Below are positions 45,935-54,835 of a stretch of DNA of 64,000 nucleotides, piece after piece. The notes beneath the pieces were generated by a model. It ran no database searches. It saw only the letters and a list, made by a program, of their open reading frames with translations, and had not been told where the DNA came from. A program made the position numbers and the translations under genes. The stretch covers positions 902,501 to 966,500 of the forward strand of contig NC_021490.2 of the NCBI RefSeq assembly GCF_000410535.2, read 5' to 3'. Each line of letters starts with the position of its first letter. Position 1 is the stretch's first letter. The stretch is from Treponema pallidum subsp. pallidum str. Nichols. GTDB lineage: Bacteria; Spirochaetota; Spirochaetia; Treponematales; Treponemataceae.

Positions 45935-46133
45935 CGTTTACCTCCCATGCGATGCGCAGGACGCAGTGCGATACACGCGTGTACTGTGCATGGAGCTGGG
46001 CGCTACACCTGCCACCCTGCCTACGGTAGCCGCCGCATACCGCATACCCATAACGATAGCCGATCAACCTGCATAGCCAACGCACACCCGGACGTACCTA
46101 CCAAGGAACGTAACAAAAAAGGCGAAAAAAACC

Positions 46134-46160
46134 TCAAGTCCTTTTCCGTTTTTCCGAAAA
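46134..46160 (+). promoter_or_regulatory. Sigma-28-type promoter of flaB1
   Basis: TCAA, 15 bases, TCCGAAAA: close to the FliA consensus TAAA-N15-GCCGATAA (3/4 and 6/8). It lies about 93 bases before the flaB1 start. The whole 319-base gap 45935-46253 otherwise holds only a CCCTGCAGGG palindrome near 46199 and the flaB1 ribosome site. Confidence 0.6.
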
Positions 46161-46253
46161 TAGGATTGGCCCGTTTCTGCTCTCGTGCGGTGCACGGGCC
46201 CCTGCAGGGCACGGACGTCTTGCAGGAATGTCAGAGATTCCACGGAGGAATGC

Positions 46254-47114
46254 ATGATTATCAATCACAACATGAGTGCGATGTTCGCGCAACGCACACT
46301 CGGGCACACCAATGTCCAGGTTGGAAAGGGCATCGAGAAGCTTTCATCCGGCTACCGCATCAACCGCGCAGGGGATGACGCTTCTGGTTTGGCTGTCTCA
46401 GAAAAAATGCGCAGCCAAATCCGCGGCCTCAACCAGGCATCCACCAATGCCTCAAACGGTGTGAACTTCATTCAGGTTACCGAAGCCTATCTGCAAGAAA
46501 CCACCGACATCATGCAGCGTATCCGAGAGCTTGCAATTCAAGCGGCAAACGGCATCTACTCTGCTGAAGACCGCATGCAGATCCAGGTGGAAGTTTCGCA
46601 GCTTGTGGCAGAGGTAGACCGCATCGCTAGTTCTGCCCAGTTCAACGGCATGAACTTGCTCACGGGCCGCTTCTCCCGCACTGAAGGTGAGAACGTCATC
46701 GGTGGCTCCATGTGGTTTCACATCGGCGCTAACATGGACCAGCGCATGCGCGTGTACATCGGCACTATGACTGCGGTGGCGCTGGGCGTACGAAACGGCG
46801 TGGATGAGTCAATCATGTCCATTGAGACTGCAGACTCGGCCAACAAGAGCATCGGCACCATCGATGCTGCTTTGAAGAGAATCAACAAGCAGCGTGCGGA
46901 TCTCGGAGGCTACCAGAACCGTATGGAGTACACAGTTGTCGGTCTTGACATCGCTGCGGAGAACCTGCAGGCAGCTGAGTCTCGCATCAGGGACGCAAAC
47001 ATCGCAAAGCAAATGGTTGAATACACTAAGAATCAGGTGCTCACCCAGTCTGGCACTGCAATGCTTGCGCAGGCGAACACCAGCGCGCAGTCGATTCTCT
47101 CAATTCTCCGGTAA
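46254..47114 (+). CDS. flaB1: Flagellin core protein FlaB1
   Basis: A 286-residue periplasmic flagellar filament core subunit. The N-terminal D0/D1 helices ([37 protein letters not shown]) and C-terminal D1/D0 ([37 protein letters not shown]) are canonical, with a short variable middle typical of spirochaetal FlaB. There is no signal peptide; it is exported by the flagellar type III system. The ATG at 46254 follows GGAGGA. It differs from the second flagellin copy downstream (flaB3) mainly in the middle and at residues 15-24. The name flaB1 rests on gene order. Confidence 0.95.
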   Translation: MIINHNMSAMFAQRTLGHTNVQVGKGIEKLSSGYRINRAGDDASGLAVSEKMRSQIRGLNQASTNASNGVNFIQVTEAYLQETTDIMQRIRELAIQAANGIYSAEDRMQIQVEVSQLVAEVDRIASSAQFNGMNLLTGRFSRTEGENVIGGSMWFHIGANMDQRMRVYIGTMTAVALGVRNGVDESIMSIETADSANKSIGTIDAALKRINKQRADLGGYQNRMEYTVVGLDIAAENLQAAESRIRDANIAKQMVEYTKNQVLTQSGTAMLAQANTSAQSILSILR

Positions 47115-47165
47115 GCCGGCTACGCCGCGTGCGCTCTTGTCCAAAAAGGGCAAGAGGAGTACACT

Positions 47166-47193
47166 GGGCCACAGGGGCTGCCCTGTGGTGCCC
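47166..47193 (+). terminator. Terminator of flaB1
   Basis: An 11-base-pair stem (GGGC-CACAGGG with CCCTGTG-GCCC, two-base bulge) and a four-base loop, 51 bases behind the stop codon, followed by TTCT. Confidence 0.6.
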
Positions 47194-47244
47194 TTCTAGA
47201 ATGATCTTTGAAAAGATTTCTCCCTTGCAGGCCTTCGTGTGGGC

Positions 47245-47278
47245 GGTTCTGAGGCTTTTTCTAAAAAGCTTCAGAACC
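47245..47278 (+). terminator. Long second hairpin between flaB1 and flaB3
   Basis: GGTTCTGAGGCTTTTT pairs with AAAAAGCTTCAGAACC (one G-T wobble; about 15 pairs, four-base loop), followed by GTTTTCC. It may end read-through from flaB1 or shape the flaB3 leader. It lies 115 bases before the flaB3 start. Confidence 0.6.
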
Positions 47279-47392
47279 GTTTTCCGTGGCGCGGTGCGTG
47301 CAGGGTGCGGCGTGCTCGCCTGCGTCCGTGCATACGGTTTTCCACCCTATGGATCAAAGGAATAGAGGTGGAAGGACTTCAGGGAGGGTCAT

Positions 47393-48250
47393 ATGATTAT
47401 CAATCACAACATGAGTGCGATGTTCGCGCAACGCCAGGGAGGCATCAACGGACTTGCAATTGCTAAGAACATTGAAAAGCTTTCGTCTGGCTACCGCATT
47501 AACCGTGCAGGAGATGATGCTTCTGGTTTGGCTGTCTCAGAAAAAATGCGTAGCCAAATCCGCGGCCTCAACCAGGCAGGGCAAAATATCCAAAACGGTA
47601 TATCCTTCATTCAGGCTACCGAAGGATACTTGGCGGAGACAACTGAAATCGTCCAGCGCCTGAGGGAGCTTGCAATCCAGGCGGCAAACGGCATCTACTC
47701 CGCCGAGGATCGCATGCAGATCCAGGTGGAAGTTTCACAGCTTGTCGACGAGGTAGACCGAATCGCAAGCCAGGCCCAGTTTAACGGCATGAACTTGCTC
47801 ACGGGCCGCTTCTCCCGCGAGTCTGCCCTTGGGCCCATGCAGCTGCACGTCGGTGCGAACATGGACCAGAATGAGAAAATATTCATTAACACCATGACGG
47901 CAAGTGCTCTGGGCTTTTTCTCCGATGAAGGGACAGACGGCAGTCGTTCCATCAGCATTGCGACCGTCGACGGGGCGAACAAGGTCATCGGTACGCTTGA
48001 TAGCGCGCTCAAGGAGATTAACAAGCAACGTGCGGATTTGGGTGCCTACCAGAATCGATTTGAAACCGCGTATCAGGGAATCGCTATCGCGGCGGAAAAT
48101 CTGCAGGCAGCCGAGTCTCGCATCAGGGACGCGGACCTTGCGCAGCAGATGGTCGATTACACGAAGAACCAGATTCTCGAGCAGTCGACTATGGCAATGC
48201 TCGCTCAAGCAAATACACAGCCACAGGCAGTGCTCCGCTTGATGCAGTAA
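47393..48250 (+). CDS. flaB3: Flagellin core protein FlaB3
   Basis: A 285-residue flagellin paralogue, with [17 protein letters not shown] at the start and [17 protein letters not shown] at the end. The conserved inner segments ([40 protein letters not shown]) are shared with flaB1, and the first 42 bases of the two genes are identical. The ATG at 47393 follows GGAGGG. I find no convincing sigma-28 promoter directly upstream, so it may be transcribed from a sigma-70-type promoter or by read-through past two hairpins. A perfect terminator follows. Confidence 0.95.
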
Positions 48251-48333
48251 GCGCATATCGCGACGGTATATTTTTAAACGTTCAGCGTCTTCATTAGAGA
48301 GTTTCGGATGTCATCTCTTGTGAACGCCCATGA

Positions 48334-48370
48334 GGGAAAGAGGAGCCGCATGCCTCTTTCCCTTTTCTTT
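48334..48370 (+). terminator. Rho-independent terminator of flaB3
   Basis: A perfect ten-base stem (GGGAAAGAGG / CCTCTTTCCC), nine-base loop, then TTTTCTTT. This is textbook form, 84 bases behind the stop codon. Confidence 0.92.
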
Positions 48371-48445
48371 TCTCTTTATCTTTCTGTCATCACACCCTGC
48401 GGTTGCCATTACGGCGTAAACGCTGGGGATGTACTTTGTATTTGT

Positions 48446-48472
48446 TAAGTTTGCGTATCTGTAAGCCGACAA
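48446..48472 (+). promoter_or_regulatory. Sigma-28-type promoter of fliD
   Basis: TAAG, exactly 15 bases, GCCGACAA: one mismatch in the -10 and one in the -35 against the FliA consensus. It is 75 bases before the fliD start and the best flagellar promoter in the window. Confidence 0.75.
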
Positions 48473-48547
48473 GCCGCGCGTGGGGTTTTTTTGAAGGGAA
48501 CTCGGCTGGAGTCTTGATCCACTCTCCGCAGCTTTCGAGGAGTCATT

Positions 48548-50716
48548 GTGTCTGATGTCCGCATCCCCGGAGTAGGGGCCGGTAAGTACGATAACCTCAT
48601 CCAGTCGCTTATGAAAAAGGAGCGCATTCCTCGGGACAACGCTGCGGCAAAGGTGAAGGTTTACGAGGTTCAGAACAACGCGCTCAAGGACGTGGAGCGG
48701 TATGCGCGCGATTTGCGTGACGCCGTCAAAGGACTCTATTCCTTCAACAACCCTTTCGCAGAGAAGGAAGCTCATTCTAGCAACGAGCGTGCGTTCACCG
48801 TCGATGCTACTCGAGACGCTGCCGAGCAGAATCATACACTGCGCGTCAAAGACATCGCACAAGGGGATGCGTTTCTCTCAGACCCCCTCCCTGAGGATTT
48901 TCGCGTTCCCAGCGGGACGTATACGTTCTGTATTGGAGAAAAAAAAATATGCGTGTCGTGGAAAGGCGGGCACTATCGTGATTTTATACGTGCCGTCAAC
49001 AAGCAGGGCAAAGACTCACTCACCCTCTCAGAGATAAAAACGAGCGGTGCGAGCCGTGCGCTCCTGTTTCGCTCAGAATTAACGGGAAAGAGCAGTCGTC
49101 TTTCCTTTGAAGACGCTGCGCTGGACCTTGCACTGCGCCTGCGCGTCGTGCAGGAAGCACGTTCTGACGTTTTTACACAGGATGTACTCAGTGTTGGACC
49201 TGGAAAACACGCGCGTTTGGATTTTCCCCACCCTCTGCGCGCGCAGGCAGGGCTTACGCTGGAGTTTGTCGCGTCTCTGGAAGGGGCATCTATTGCAAAC
49301 GAAGAGTCGCGTGCGCACACGCCCGCACAGGGAGGCGCTCCCACGTCTTCCCACGGAAATACGGCGTCCGCTGCACATAATCAGGACGGAGCAGCTGCTG
49401 TGCGCCCTACTGAACCGGCAAACGGCGCTCCTGTACAGGAAGAAACCAGTTCAGTGTTCTTTGAGGGGGTCACAGTAAAGAACGAGGCTTCCCAGGGAGA
49501 TCTGCCTACCACGGACGGCTTGGAAAAATACCCAGCTGTCGACGACAAAGGAGACAATCCGCGCGCACCTGGAGAGTCGCAGGGCACGGCCACCCACGAA
49601 GGTTCAGGGTCGTCCACAGACAACGCGGATGACACACGCTCAACTGGTGCCTTGGCAGGATCGGGTAAGCTTGCACTTGAGTCTCTGCAGGGCCACGCGC
49701 TTCCTTTACCACCGCTGGTGCTTACACAGAACGCACCGCAGATGGTATCCATTCCTTTGCGCGAGTACGGGGATGTTCGCGCGCTCATACTGGATAACGC
49801 GCAGGCGCGAGGCGCACTGACACTGCGCGCTATCCGTGTGCGTGCCGAGGATGCACCAGGTGGTTATGTCCCCGTGAACCCTGCCTCTCAAGCACAGGAT
49901 GCAGCGTTTGATTTCGATGGGGTGCACGTTACGCGCGGAACTAATTCTATCACCGACCTTATCCCCGGCGTTACGCTTTCGCTGCACGAACGTACAGAAA
50001 AAACCGAAACGCTCTCTGTCACCCCCGACGTGAACGCCATGAAGAACGCTATTATAGAATTCGTTGCTAAGTACAATCGACTCATGGCAGAAATTAACAT
50101 TGTCACCAGTAACAAGTCAGCCATTATCGACGAGCTTGCGTATCTTACCCCCGAGGAGAAAAAGAAAGAGACAGAACAACTCGGCAGCCTCCACGGGGAT
50201 TCCACGCTTCTTATGCTGAAAGACAGACTGAGACGCAATACCAGCAATGCGTACCGCGCCGGCGATGACGGTGCATCGCGGACACTTGCACACATCGGCA
50301 TTTCCACAAAAGCGCACGCTTCGTCTGGCATTAACACGGCACAGCTACGCGGTTATCTTGAAATTGATGAAGAAAAATTACATTCCAGTTTGAACGCACA
50401 AAAGGATCAGGTGCGTGCTCTTTTTGGGCACGATTCAGATGGTGACCTCCTTGTGGACAATGGCGTTGCATTCACCCTAACAGAACTGCTCAACCCTTAT
50501 TTGGGACGATCGGGTATTTTTGCCATACGGTCAAACGGCGTTGACGAGCGTATTAAATCGACAGAAAAACGCGTAGAAACGTACGACAAGCAACTGGAAA
50601 AGAAGGAACGGGAGCTGCGACACAAGTATCACACCATGGATGGCGCGCTTCGTTCTCTACAAAAGCAGTCTGACGCAATTCAGAACTTCAACCAGTCTGT
50701 TCGCAACAGGAATTAG
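48548..50716 (+). CDS. fliD: Flagellar filament cap protein FliD (HAP2)
   Basis: A 722-residue hook-associated protein that caps the filament and folds incoming flagellin. The N-terminus (SDVRIPGVGAGKYDNLIQSL) and C-terminus (FAIRSNGVDERIKSTEKRVE, YHTMDGALRSLQKQSDAIQN) are the conserved FliD coiled-coil ends. It is longer than enterobacterial FliD (468) because of a ~130-residue acidic, Ser/Thr/Gly-rich stretch (about 247-375). The start is GTG at 48548 behind GAGGAG. An A9 run (48939-48947) encodes E-K-K-I; a one-base slip in either direction would truncate the protein. It is first gene of a run through the HD-GYP gene. Confidence 0.93.
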   Translation: MSDVRIPGVGAGKYDNLIQSLMKKERIPRDNAAAKVKVYEVQNNALKDVERYARDLRDAVKGLYSFNNPFAEKEAHSSNERAFTVDATRDAAEQNHTLRVKDIAQGDAFLSDPLPEDFRVPSGTYTFCIGEKKICVSWKGGHYRDFIRAVNKQGKDSLTLSEIKTSGASRALLFRSELTGKSSRLSFEDAALDLALRLRVVQEARSDVFTQDVLSVGPGKHARLDFPHPLRAQAGLTLEFVASLEGASIANEESRAHTPAQGGAPTSSHGNTASAAHNQDGAAAVRPTEPANGAPVQEETSSVFFEGVTVKNEASQGDLPTTDGLEKYPAVDDKGDNPRAPGESQGTATHEGSGSSTDNADDTRSTGALAGSGKLALESLQGHALPLPPLVLTQNAPQMVSIPLREYGDVRALILDNAQARGALTLRAIRVRAEDAPGGYVPVNPASQAQDAAFDFDGVHVTRGTNSITDLIPGVTLSLHERTEKTETLSVTPDVNAMKNAIIEFVAKYNRLMAEINIVTSNKSAIIDELAYLTPEEKKKETEQLGSLHGDSTLLMLKDRLRRNTSNAYRAGDDGASRTLAHIGISTKAHASSGINTAQLRGYLEIDEEKLHSSLNAQKDQVRALFGHDSDGDLLVDNGVAFTLTELLNPYLGRSGIFAIRSNGVDERIKSTEKRVETYDKQLEKKERELRHKYHTMDGALRSLQKQSDAIQNFNQSVRNRN

Positions 50717-50727
50717 TGGGAGTCTTA

Positions 50728-51330
50728 ATGGACATTACGATTAACGGACATACACTGCAGTATGTCATTGAACATGAAAAAACTATTGGGGAGGTTCTAG
50801 GCGCGATAGAAGCTGCGTGTAAAAAAGAAAAACAAACGGTATCGGCGGTGACGGTCAATGGTAGGGAACTGTCTGCTAATGAATTGGATACACTTTTTTG
50901 CCAATCCTTGGATACCGACGTCACCCTTAATCTTACCACTCTTTCAGGGGGAGACGTGCGTGCACTCTTGCGTGAGATTAGTACCACTCTCCTTGCACGC
51001 ACAGCTGCGTTACAAGAAATCGCAGTAAACATGCATAGCGGTAATCTTGCAGAGAGCTACGCTATGGTCAGTGACTTTTCTGCTCTCTTGAAAAGTCTTT
51101 ATCACTGCTTTACTCTCTCGGACATCGCTGATTTGGATCATGGCCTGAGAATTAAGGGAAAAGCCCTGCACGATTACCAGCGCGAGATTTCTCCCCTGCT
51201 TAAGGGCTTACTAGAAGCAATGGAAGAAGGGGACAGCGTTGCTGTCGGTGATATTGCGGAGTACGAGTTGGCACCGGTTGTTCGGGATTTAAGTGACGGT
51301 ATCTTGCATATGGACATGGGTGTACAATGA
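50728..51330 (+). CDS. Unknown protein behind fliD
   Basis: A 200-residue soluble protein that I do not recognise. Residues 1-75 look like a small alpha/beta domain (MDITINGHTLQYVIEHEKTI, VSAVTVNGRELSANELD), reminiscent of a beta-grasp fold. The rest is helical (REISTTLLARTAALQEIAVN, LLKGLLEAMEEGDSVAVGDI). It occupies the place of fliS/fliT in other flagellar operons, so an export-chaperone or filament-assembly role is a reasonable guess. The ATG at 50728 follows GGGAG; the frame formally opens at a GTG that overlaps the fliD stop. The stop overlaps the next start as ATGA. Confidence 0.75.
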   Translation: MDITINGHTLQYVIEHEKTIGEVLGAIEAACKKEKQTVSAVTVNGRELSANELDTLFCQSLDTDVTLNLTTLSGGDVRALLREISTTLLARTAALQEIAVNMHSGNLAESYAMVSDFSALLKSLYHCFTLSDIADLDHGLRIKGKALHDYQREISPLLKGLLEAMEEGDSVAVGDIAEYELAPVVRDLSDGILHMDMGVQ

Positions 51331-51602
51331 AGTTTGACGGACTGATTCGCAATCTCGACCACATTACGCGAAAGGATACGTATCTCTACTACCGGGAGGA
51401 GTTTTCTGCTGTTGCATGTTACTCTCTCTTCGGTCGAATTCATTCAGGAAGGGTTGAGTTTTCGGTAGAGACCACTCCCGTTGGGGAAAAGAGCGTGCAG
51501 GTAAAATTAGTTGATGCAATTGATTATCCGCTCTTACCGCTTGTACAAGCACTCAAGCGTGTAGTGAGACTGTTGATCGAGAAGAATCAGTTGCCGCGTT
51601 AG
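51327..51602 (+). CDS. Small unknown protein coupled to the previous gene
   Basis: A 91-residue protein (MKFDGLIRNLDHITRKDTYL ... LKRVVRLLIEKNQLPR) with alternating beta strands and a basic C-terminal helix. I know no family. The ATGA overlap makes it translationally coupled to the unknown fliD-linked gene, so the two products probably act together. It is too short for an enzyme and has no membrane segment. Confidence 0.65.
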   Translation: MKFDGLIRNLDHITRKDTYLYYREEFSAVACYSLFGRIHSGRVEFSVETTPVGEKSVQVKLVDAIDYPLLPLVQALKRVVRLLIEKNQLPR

Positions 51603-51605
51603 ATC

Positions 51606-52049
51606 TTGTCCAGTTTTTTTAAAAACGGTAGACTCGCCGCGGTGAGGTGCGTCAGTCGCTCAGCGCAGGATACTGCGCGGTGGGGCACGGTAGTCGGAAG
51701 GCTGCTTGAGGAAGGTTCCGTAGTAGTCTTGCAGGGGGCGTTAGCGGCAGGGAAAACCTGTTTTGTAAAGGGGCTCGCTCTGGGACTCGGTATCCAAGAG
51801 GAGATTACGAGTCCTACCTTCACACTGCTGGCAGTCTACCACGGCAGGCTGACGCTCTATCATATGGACGTGTACCGGCTCGCTTCCCTGGAAGACTTCT
51901 TTGATATCGGTGCGCAGGAGTGCGTATACGGCACGGGAGTCTGTGTCATTGAATGGGGAGAACGGGTCGCGTCAGAACTGCCGGAGTACACTGTTACCAT
52001 CTCGTTGCGTGTGCTCGCAGATGGTAACCGAGAGATTACCGTAGCGTAG
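51606..52049 (+). CDS. tsaE: TsaE, ATPase for t6A tRNA modification
   Basis: A 147-residue P-loop ATPase of the TsaBDE complex that makes N6-threonylcarbamoyladenosine at position 37 of ANN-decoding tRNAs. Visible are the Walker A GALAAGKT, SPTFTLLAVY, LYHMDVYRL and VIEWGERV motifs, all characteristic. The start is uncertain: TTG at 51606 or GTG at 51642 (VRCVSRSAQDT); neither has a clear ribosome site. It stands three bases behind the previous gene and 46 before tsaB. tsaD and tsaC are not in this window. Confidence 0.9.
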   Translation: MSSFFKNGRLAAVRCVSRSAQDTARWGTVVGRLLEEGSVVVLQGALAAGKTCFVKGLALGLGIQEEITSPTFTLLAVYHGRLTLYHMDVYRLASLEDFFDIGAQECVYGTGVCVIEWGERVASELPEYTVTISLRVLADGNREITVA

Positions 52050-52095
52050 CGCAGAGTGCTTCCTGTCTTGCAAAAAGGCAAAGAGGGCGGGGTGT

Positions 52096-52761
52096 ATGAA
52101 TATACTTGCCATCAACACCGTTGCGCATGCCCTCAACGTTGCAGCTGAAGGAGCACAAGGCACCGCTGTTGTGAGCATCGAAGGTGCGCATTGTTGCATA
52201 CAGCAACAGCTCGTGCGTGCGCTTGACGTTGTCGTAAAACGCGCAGGATTTCCTGTACAGGAAACACAAATCGTTGCCTGTCCTCGGGGGCCTGGTTCAT
52301 TTACCGGCTTGCGTACCGGTTTTGCAGTTGCAAAAGCCCTACAGCTGGGTGTCGGAGCCCGTTTTATTGCCGTGCCTACGCTGCGCCTTGCGGCACATCC
52401 GTTCCGCGCGTTCACAGGACGGGTGTTGTCCATACTAGATGCAAAACGTGGTCGTTTTTTTTGGAACTGCTTTAAGTCAGGAGAGCCGCTCTTTGAAGAC
52501 TCTCACAACCACGCACAAGAAATCGTAAAAAAAGTGGACACACGGGTTCCATGCCTGGTGTGCGGCACGGGAACAGCACTTTTTAAAAGTGTAATGGAAA
52601 GCCAGGACAACACGGTTCCTTTCATGTACGTAGAAACTGACGCTCATGAAGGAGCAAAGACACTCCTTGCTTTGGTAAAAGTGCTCAATCACAGCGCCGC
52701 CACTCCGGGGGAGCGCGGAGCGCCGCAGTACACAACACGAACTTACGCAAAAGGAAGCTAA
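52096..52761 (+). CDS. tsaB: TsaB, scaffold of the t6A synthase
   Basis: A 221-residue ASKHA-fold protein that holds TsaD in the t6A-forming complex. It begins MNILAINTVAHALNVA and has the hallmark GPGSFTGLRTGFAVAKAL. The C-terminal half is divergent and has extra cysteines (CLVCGTGTAL), as often seen for TsaB. The ATG at 52096 follows GGCGGGG. It lies directly behind tsaE in the usual bacterial order. Confidence 0.9.
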   Translation: MNILAINTVAHALNVAAEGAQGTAVVSIEGAHCCIQQQLVRALDVVVKRAGFPVQETQIVACPRGPGSFTGLRTGFAVAKALQLGVGARFIAVPTLRLAAHPFRAFTGRVLSILDAKRGRFFWNCFKSGEPLFEDSHNHAQEIVKKVDTRVPCLVCGTGTALFKSVMESQDNTVPFMYVETDAHEGAKTLLALVKVLNHSAATPGERGAPQYTTRTYAKGS

Positions 52762-52765
52762 TACT

Positions 52766-53863
52766 ATGGGCAATTCAGATATCTGTTCTGACATTAATGA
52801 TATCGAAGAACTTCAATCTGAAGAAGGTGATGCACCTATACGAGAAAATGCCAATCCAATCAGAGAGGATTACAATTTTATACGTGAACAAAACCCCATT
52901 CTCGGCTCAGGACTTGATCTTATCGGAAGTGCAAAACTGCCCATGCTCTTTTTAGACAGCAATCTGCTGATTGAATATATCAGCGCCGAAGCGAATTCTC
53001 TTTTTAGAGGTTATTACCATCTGGAGAGAAAGCCGTTCTTTAATGTGTTTGGGAATATCCTCAGCCGTAAGGAACTTGAAGACTTTTTCTCTTGTGTCCG
53101 ATCTCACTCTAAAGGATTTACCTGGAGAGGCACGATGGCCCATAAAATTCGTGCAAAAAGAGCGCTATACACGCGCACAAGTTTTATCCCGCTTTCCATC
53201 AGCGACGCCCAACCTTCTGGATATATCGTTCTTTTCGAAGACATTTCAGATATGTACTCGCAGCAGATCAGTAATATGCTGAGTAGTTTGCTACAAGCGT
53301 CAAAGCTTAAAGACAATGAAACAGGGTTGCACTGCGAGCGCGTTAATCACTATTGCAGACTCATTGCAGAATACCTGTATGACATCAACTTATACCCCCA
53401 AGTCGATACGGACTTTGTAGAGAATATCGCCTTTCTTGCAGCTATGCACGACGTGGGGAAAATTGGTATTCCCGACTACGTTTTGAAAAAACGTGGTGGA
53501 TTAAACGAATTAGAGTGGGAGCTCATGAAGGAGCATACTATCAACGGTGCGCTCATTCTTTCTTCTTACCCTGACCCTATGGCGAAGGAAATAGCGCTCA
53601 GTCATCACGAGCGCTGGGACGGCACAGGATACCCCTTCAAATTGGAAGGAGAGATGATACCGCTTTCTGCACGTATTACGAGCATCGCCGATGTATATGA
53701 TGCATTGCGTATGGAACGCTCTTACAAAAAGGGATTTTCTCATGAACAAACTACACACATGATTTTAGAACAGTCTGGACAAAGCTTTGACCCCATTTTG
53801 GCACGTGTATTTCAGAAAATACATACAAAGTTCAACGACGTGTGGGACACGCTACAGGACTGA
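52766..53863 (+). CDS. PAS-HD-GYP protein, probable cyclic-di-GMP phosphodiesterase
   Basis: A 365-residue cytoplasmic signalling protein. Residues ~50-165 form a PAS-like sensor (LPMLFLDSNLLIEYISAEAN ... SGYIVLFEDISDMYSQ). Residues ~185-360 form an HD-GYP domain with the metal pair His228-Asp229 (AAMHDVGKIGIP), the HHERWDGTGYP element ending in GYP at 288-290, and SARITSIADVYDALR. These domains hydrolyse cyclic-di-GMP, so the gene links flagellar function with second-messenger turnover. The ATG follows AAGGAAGC, four bases behind tsaB. It is convergent with the DUF4340 gene after only 12 bases. Confidence 0.92.
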   Translation: MGNSDICSDINDIEELQSEEGDAPIRENANPIREDYNFIREQNPILGSGLDLIGSAKLPMLFLDSNLLIEYISAEANSLFRGYYHLERKPFFNVFGNILSRKELEDFFSCVRSHSKGFTWRGTMAHKIRAKRALYTRTSFIPLSISDAQPSGYIVLFEDISDMYSQQISNMLSSLLQASKLKDNETGLHCERVNHYCRLIAEYLYDINLYPQVDTDFVENIAFLAAMHDVGKIGIPDYVLKKRGGLNELEWELMKEHTINGALILSSYPDPMAKEIALSHHERWDGTGYPFKLEGEMIPLSARITSIADVYDALRMERSYKKGFSHEQTTHMILEQSGQSFDPILARVFQKIHTKFNDVWDTLQD

Positions 53864-53875
53864 GCATCCTCAATC

Positions 53876-54835
53876 CTAGTCAGAGATAAGGTTTTCTTCG
53901 GTGTCAAATTGCTGCAAGGAGCTCATACCAGTTTCTGTCTGCATGCGGGAAATGAGAGCAAACAGGTACCGTGCGGTGTAAGCGCTCAGGGTGTATGCGT
54001 GCACGCTCTGTGCATCCCACAGAGTCCACTCCTGGTGAGCAGCAGGCTGAAGACGAAACCGTATAATCTTTCCGTCTCCCCGGTGAATGACAATTGATTC
54101 TTTCCATTGAGTCGGTGTAGGTCCAACATCAACATAAGAGAAACGTGCGAAAAACTGCTCGACCTCTTTAAACACTACAGACGTCCGACTCCTCACGATG
54201 TATTTCCCTGAAACTTCCATCATTTGTATCTGCGATTGTGTGAAGAGTTCATGGAACTGCCGCGTATCACACCAAAACCGCTTTTCATCTCTGAAAAAAG
54301 GGGTAAAATCATCCTCTGTCAAAAAAACAGCTGCGTTATCTCCAATTCGAATATAACGCCCAAGTCCTGTACCGTTCAACGCACCAAAGTATATGTCGCC
54401 TATAGCAGCGCCATTTTTTTTTGTAAACTTCATCTGCACTGCAGGTTGTTTTCCGAGAGCATAGTCTGAGAAAAAACGAGTATTATTTGTAATAAATTCA
54501 AAACGTCTTTTAGTAAAAAGATATTGAAATAATCGTTCTAATACTTCCTGTTTTGCAGGATGTATCGCATGCGCCAGTTGTATAAACCATTGCCTATCCT
54601 TTTTCACCCAGCGCAGTTCACGAGATGCATTACGTTCCTCCCTTGGAAAACGGAGAATGACTTCCGTTATATCCGCCCGTTCTCTAGGGTGGAGACAAAA
54701 TCCATAAAAGTAACGCCTCTTTTTTACTCCCCCATACCTCATCACCGCAATACAAAAGCAAAACAAAATCACTGAGGTTAAACATACCCACCGTGTTACG
54801 CTGCTACGCGAATCCACAGATCGCATAACCCTCAC
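53876..54835 (-). CDS. DUF4340-like membrane-anchored protein
   Basis: A 319-residue protein with one N-terminal TM helix (WVCLTSVILFCFCIAVMRYG) and a beta-rich extracytoplasmic part. The order of strands (WVKKDRQWFIQL..., LFQYLFTKRRFEFITNN, IGDIYFGALNGTGLGRYIRI) resembles DUF4340 proteins, which habitually follow GldG-type genes. It overlaps the GldG-like gene as GTGA and is last in the pnp-to-DUF4340 operon. It probably forms part of the exported portion of the ABC complex; the role is unknown. Confidence 0.65.
   Translation of the reverse strand: MRVMRSVDSRSSVTRWVCLTSVILFCFCIAVMRYGGVKKRRYFYGFCLHPRERADITEVILRFPREERNASRELRWVKKDRQWFIQLAHAIHPAKQEVLERLFQYLFTKRRFEFITNNTRFFSDYALGKQPAVQMKFTKKNGAAIGDIYFGALNGTGLGRYIRIGDNAAVFLTEDDFTPFFRDEKRFWCDTRQFHELFTQSQIQMMEVSGKYIVRSRTSVVFKEVEQFFARFSYVDVGPTPTQWKESIVIHRGDGKIIRFRLQPAAHQEWTLWDAQSVHAYTLSAYTARYLFALISRMQTETGMSSLQQFDTEENLISD

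Noticed and set aside
45659-46378. 239-codon frame across the comM start and flaB1 promoter
   Set aside because: Overlaps comM, the sigma-28 promoter and the flaB1 start; no protein-like features.
47262-47290. Sigma-28 promoter for flaB3 (TAAA then TCCGTGG)
   Set aside because: Spacing would be 17 instead of 15 and the -10 agrees only in CCG.
47129-47365. Small frame between flaB1 and flaB3
   Set aside because: It contains both hairpins of the intergenic region and has no ribosome site; it is unlikely to be a gene, although some annotations may list one here.
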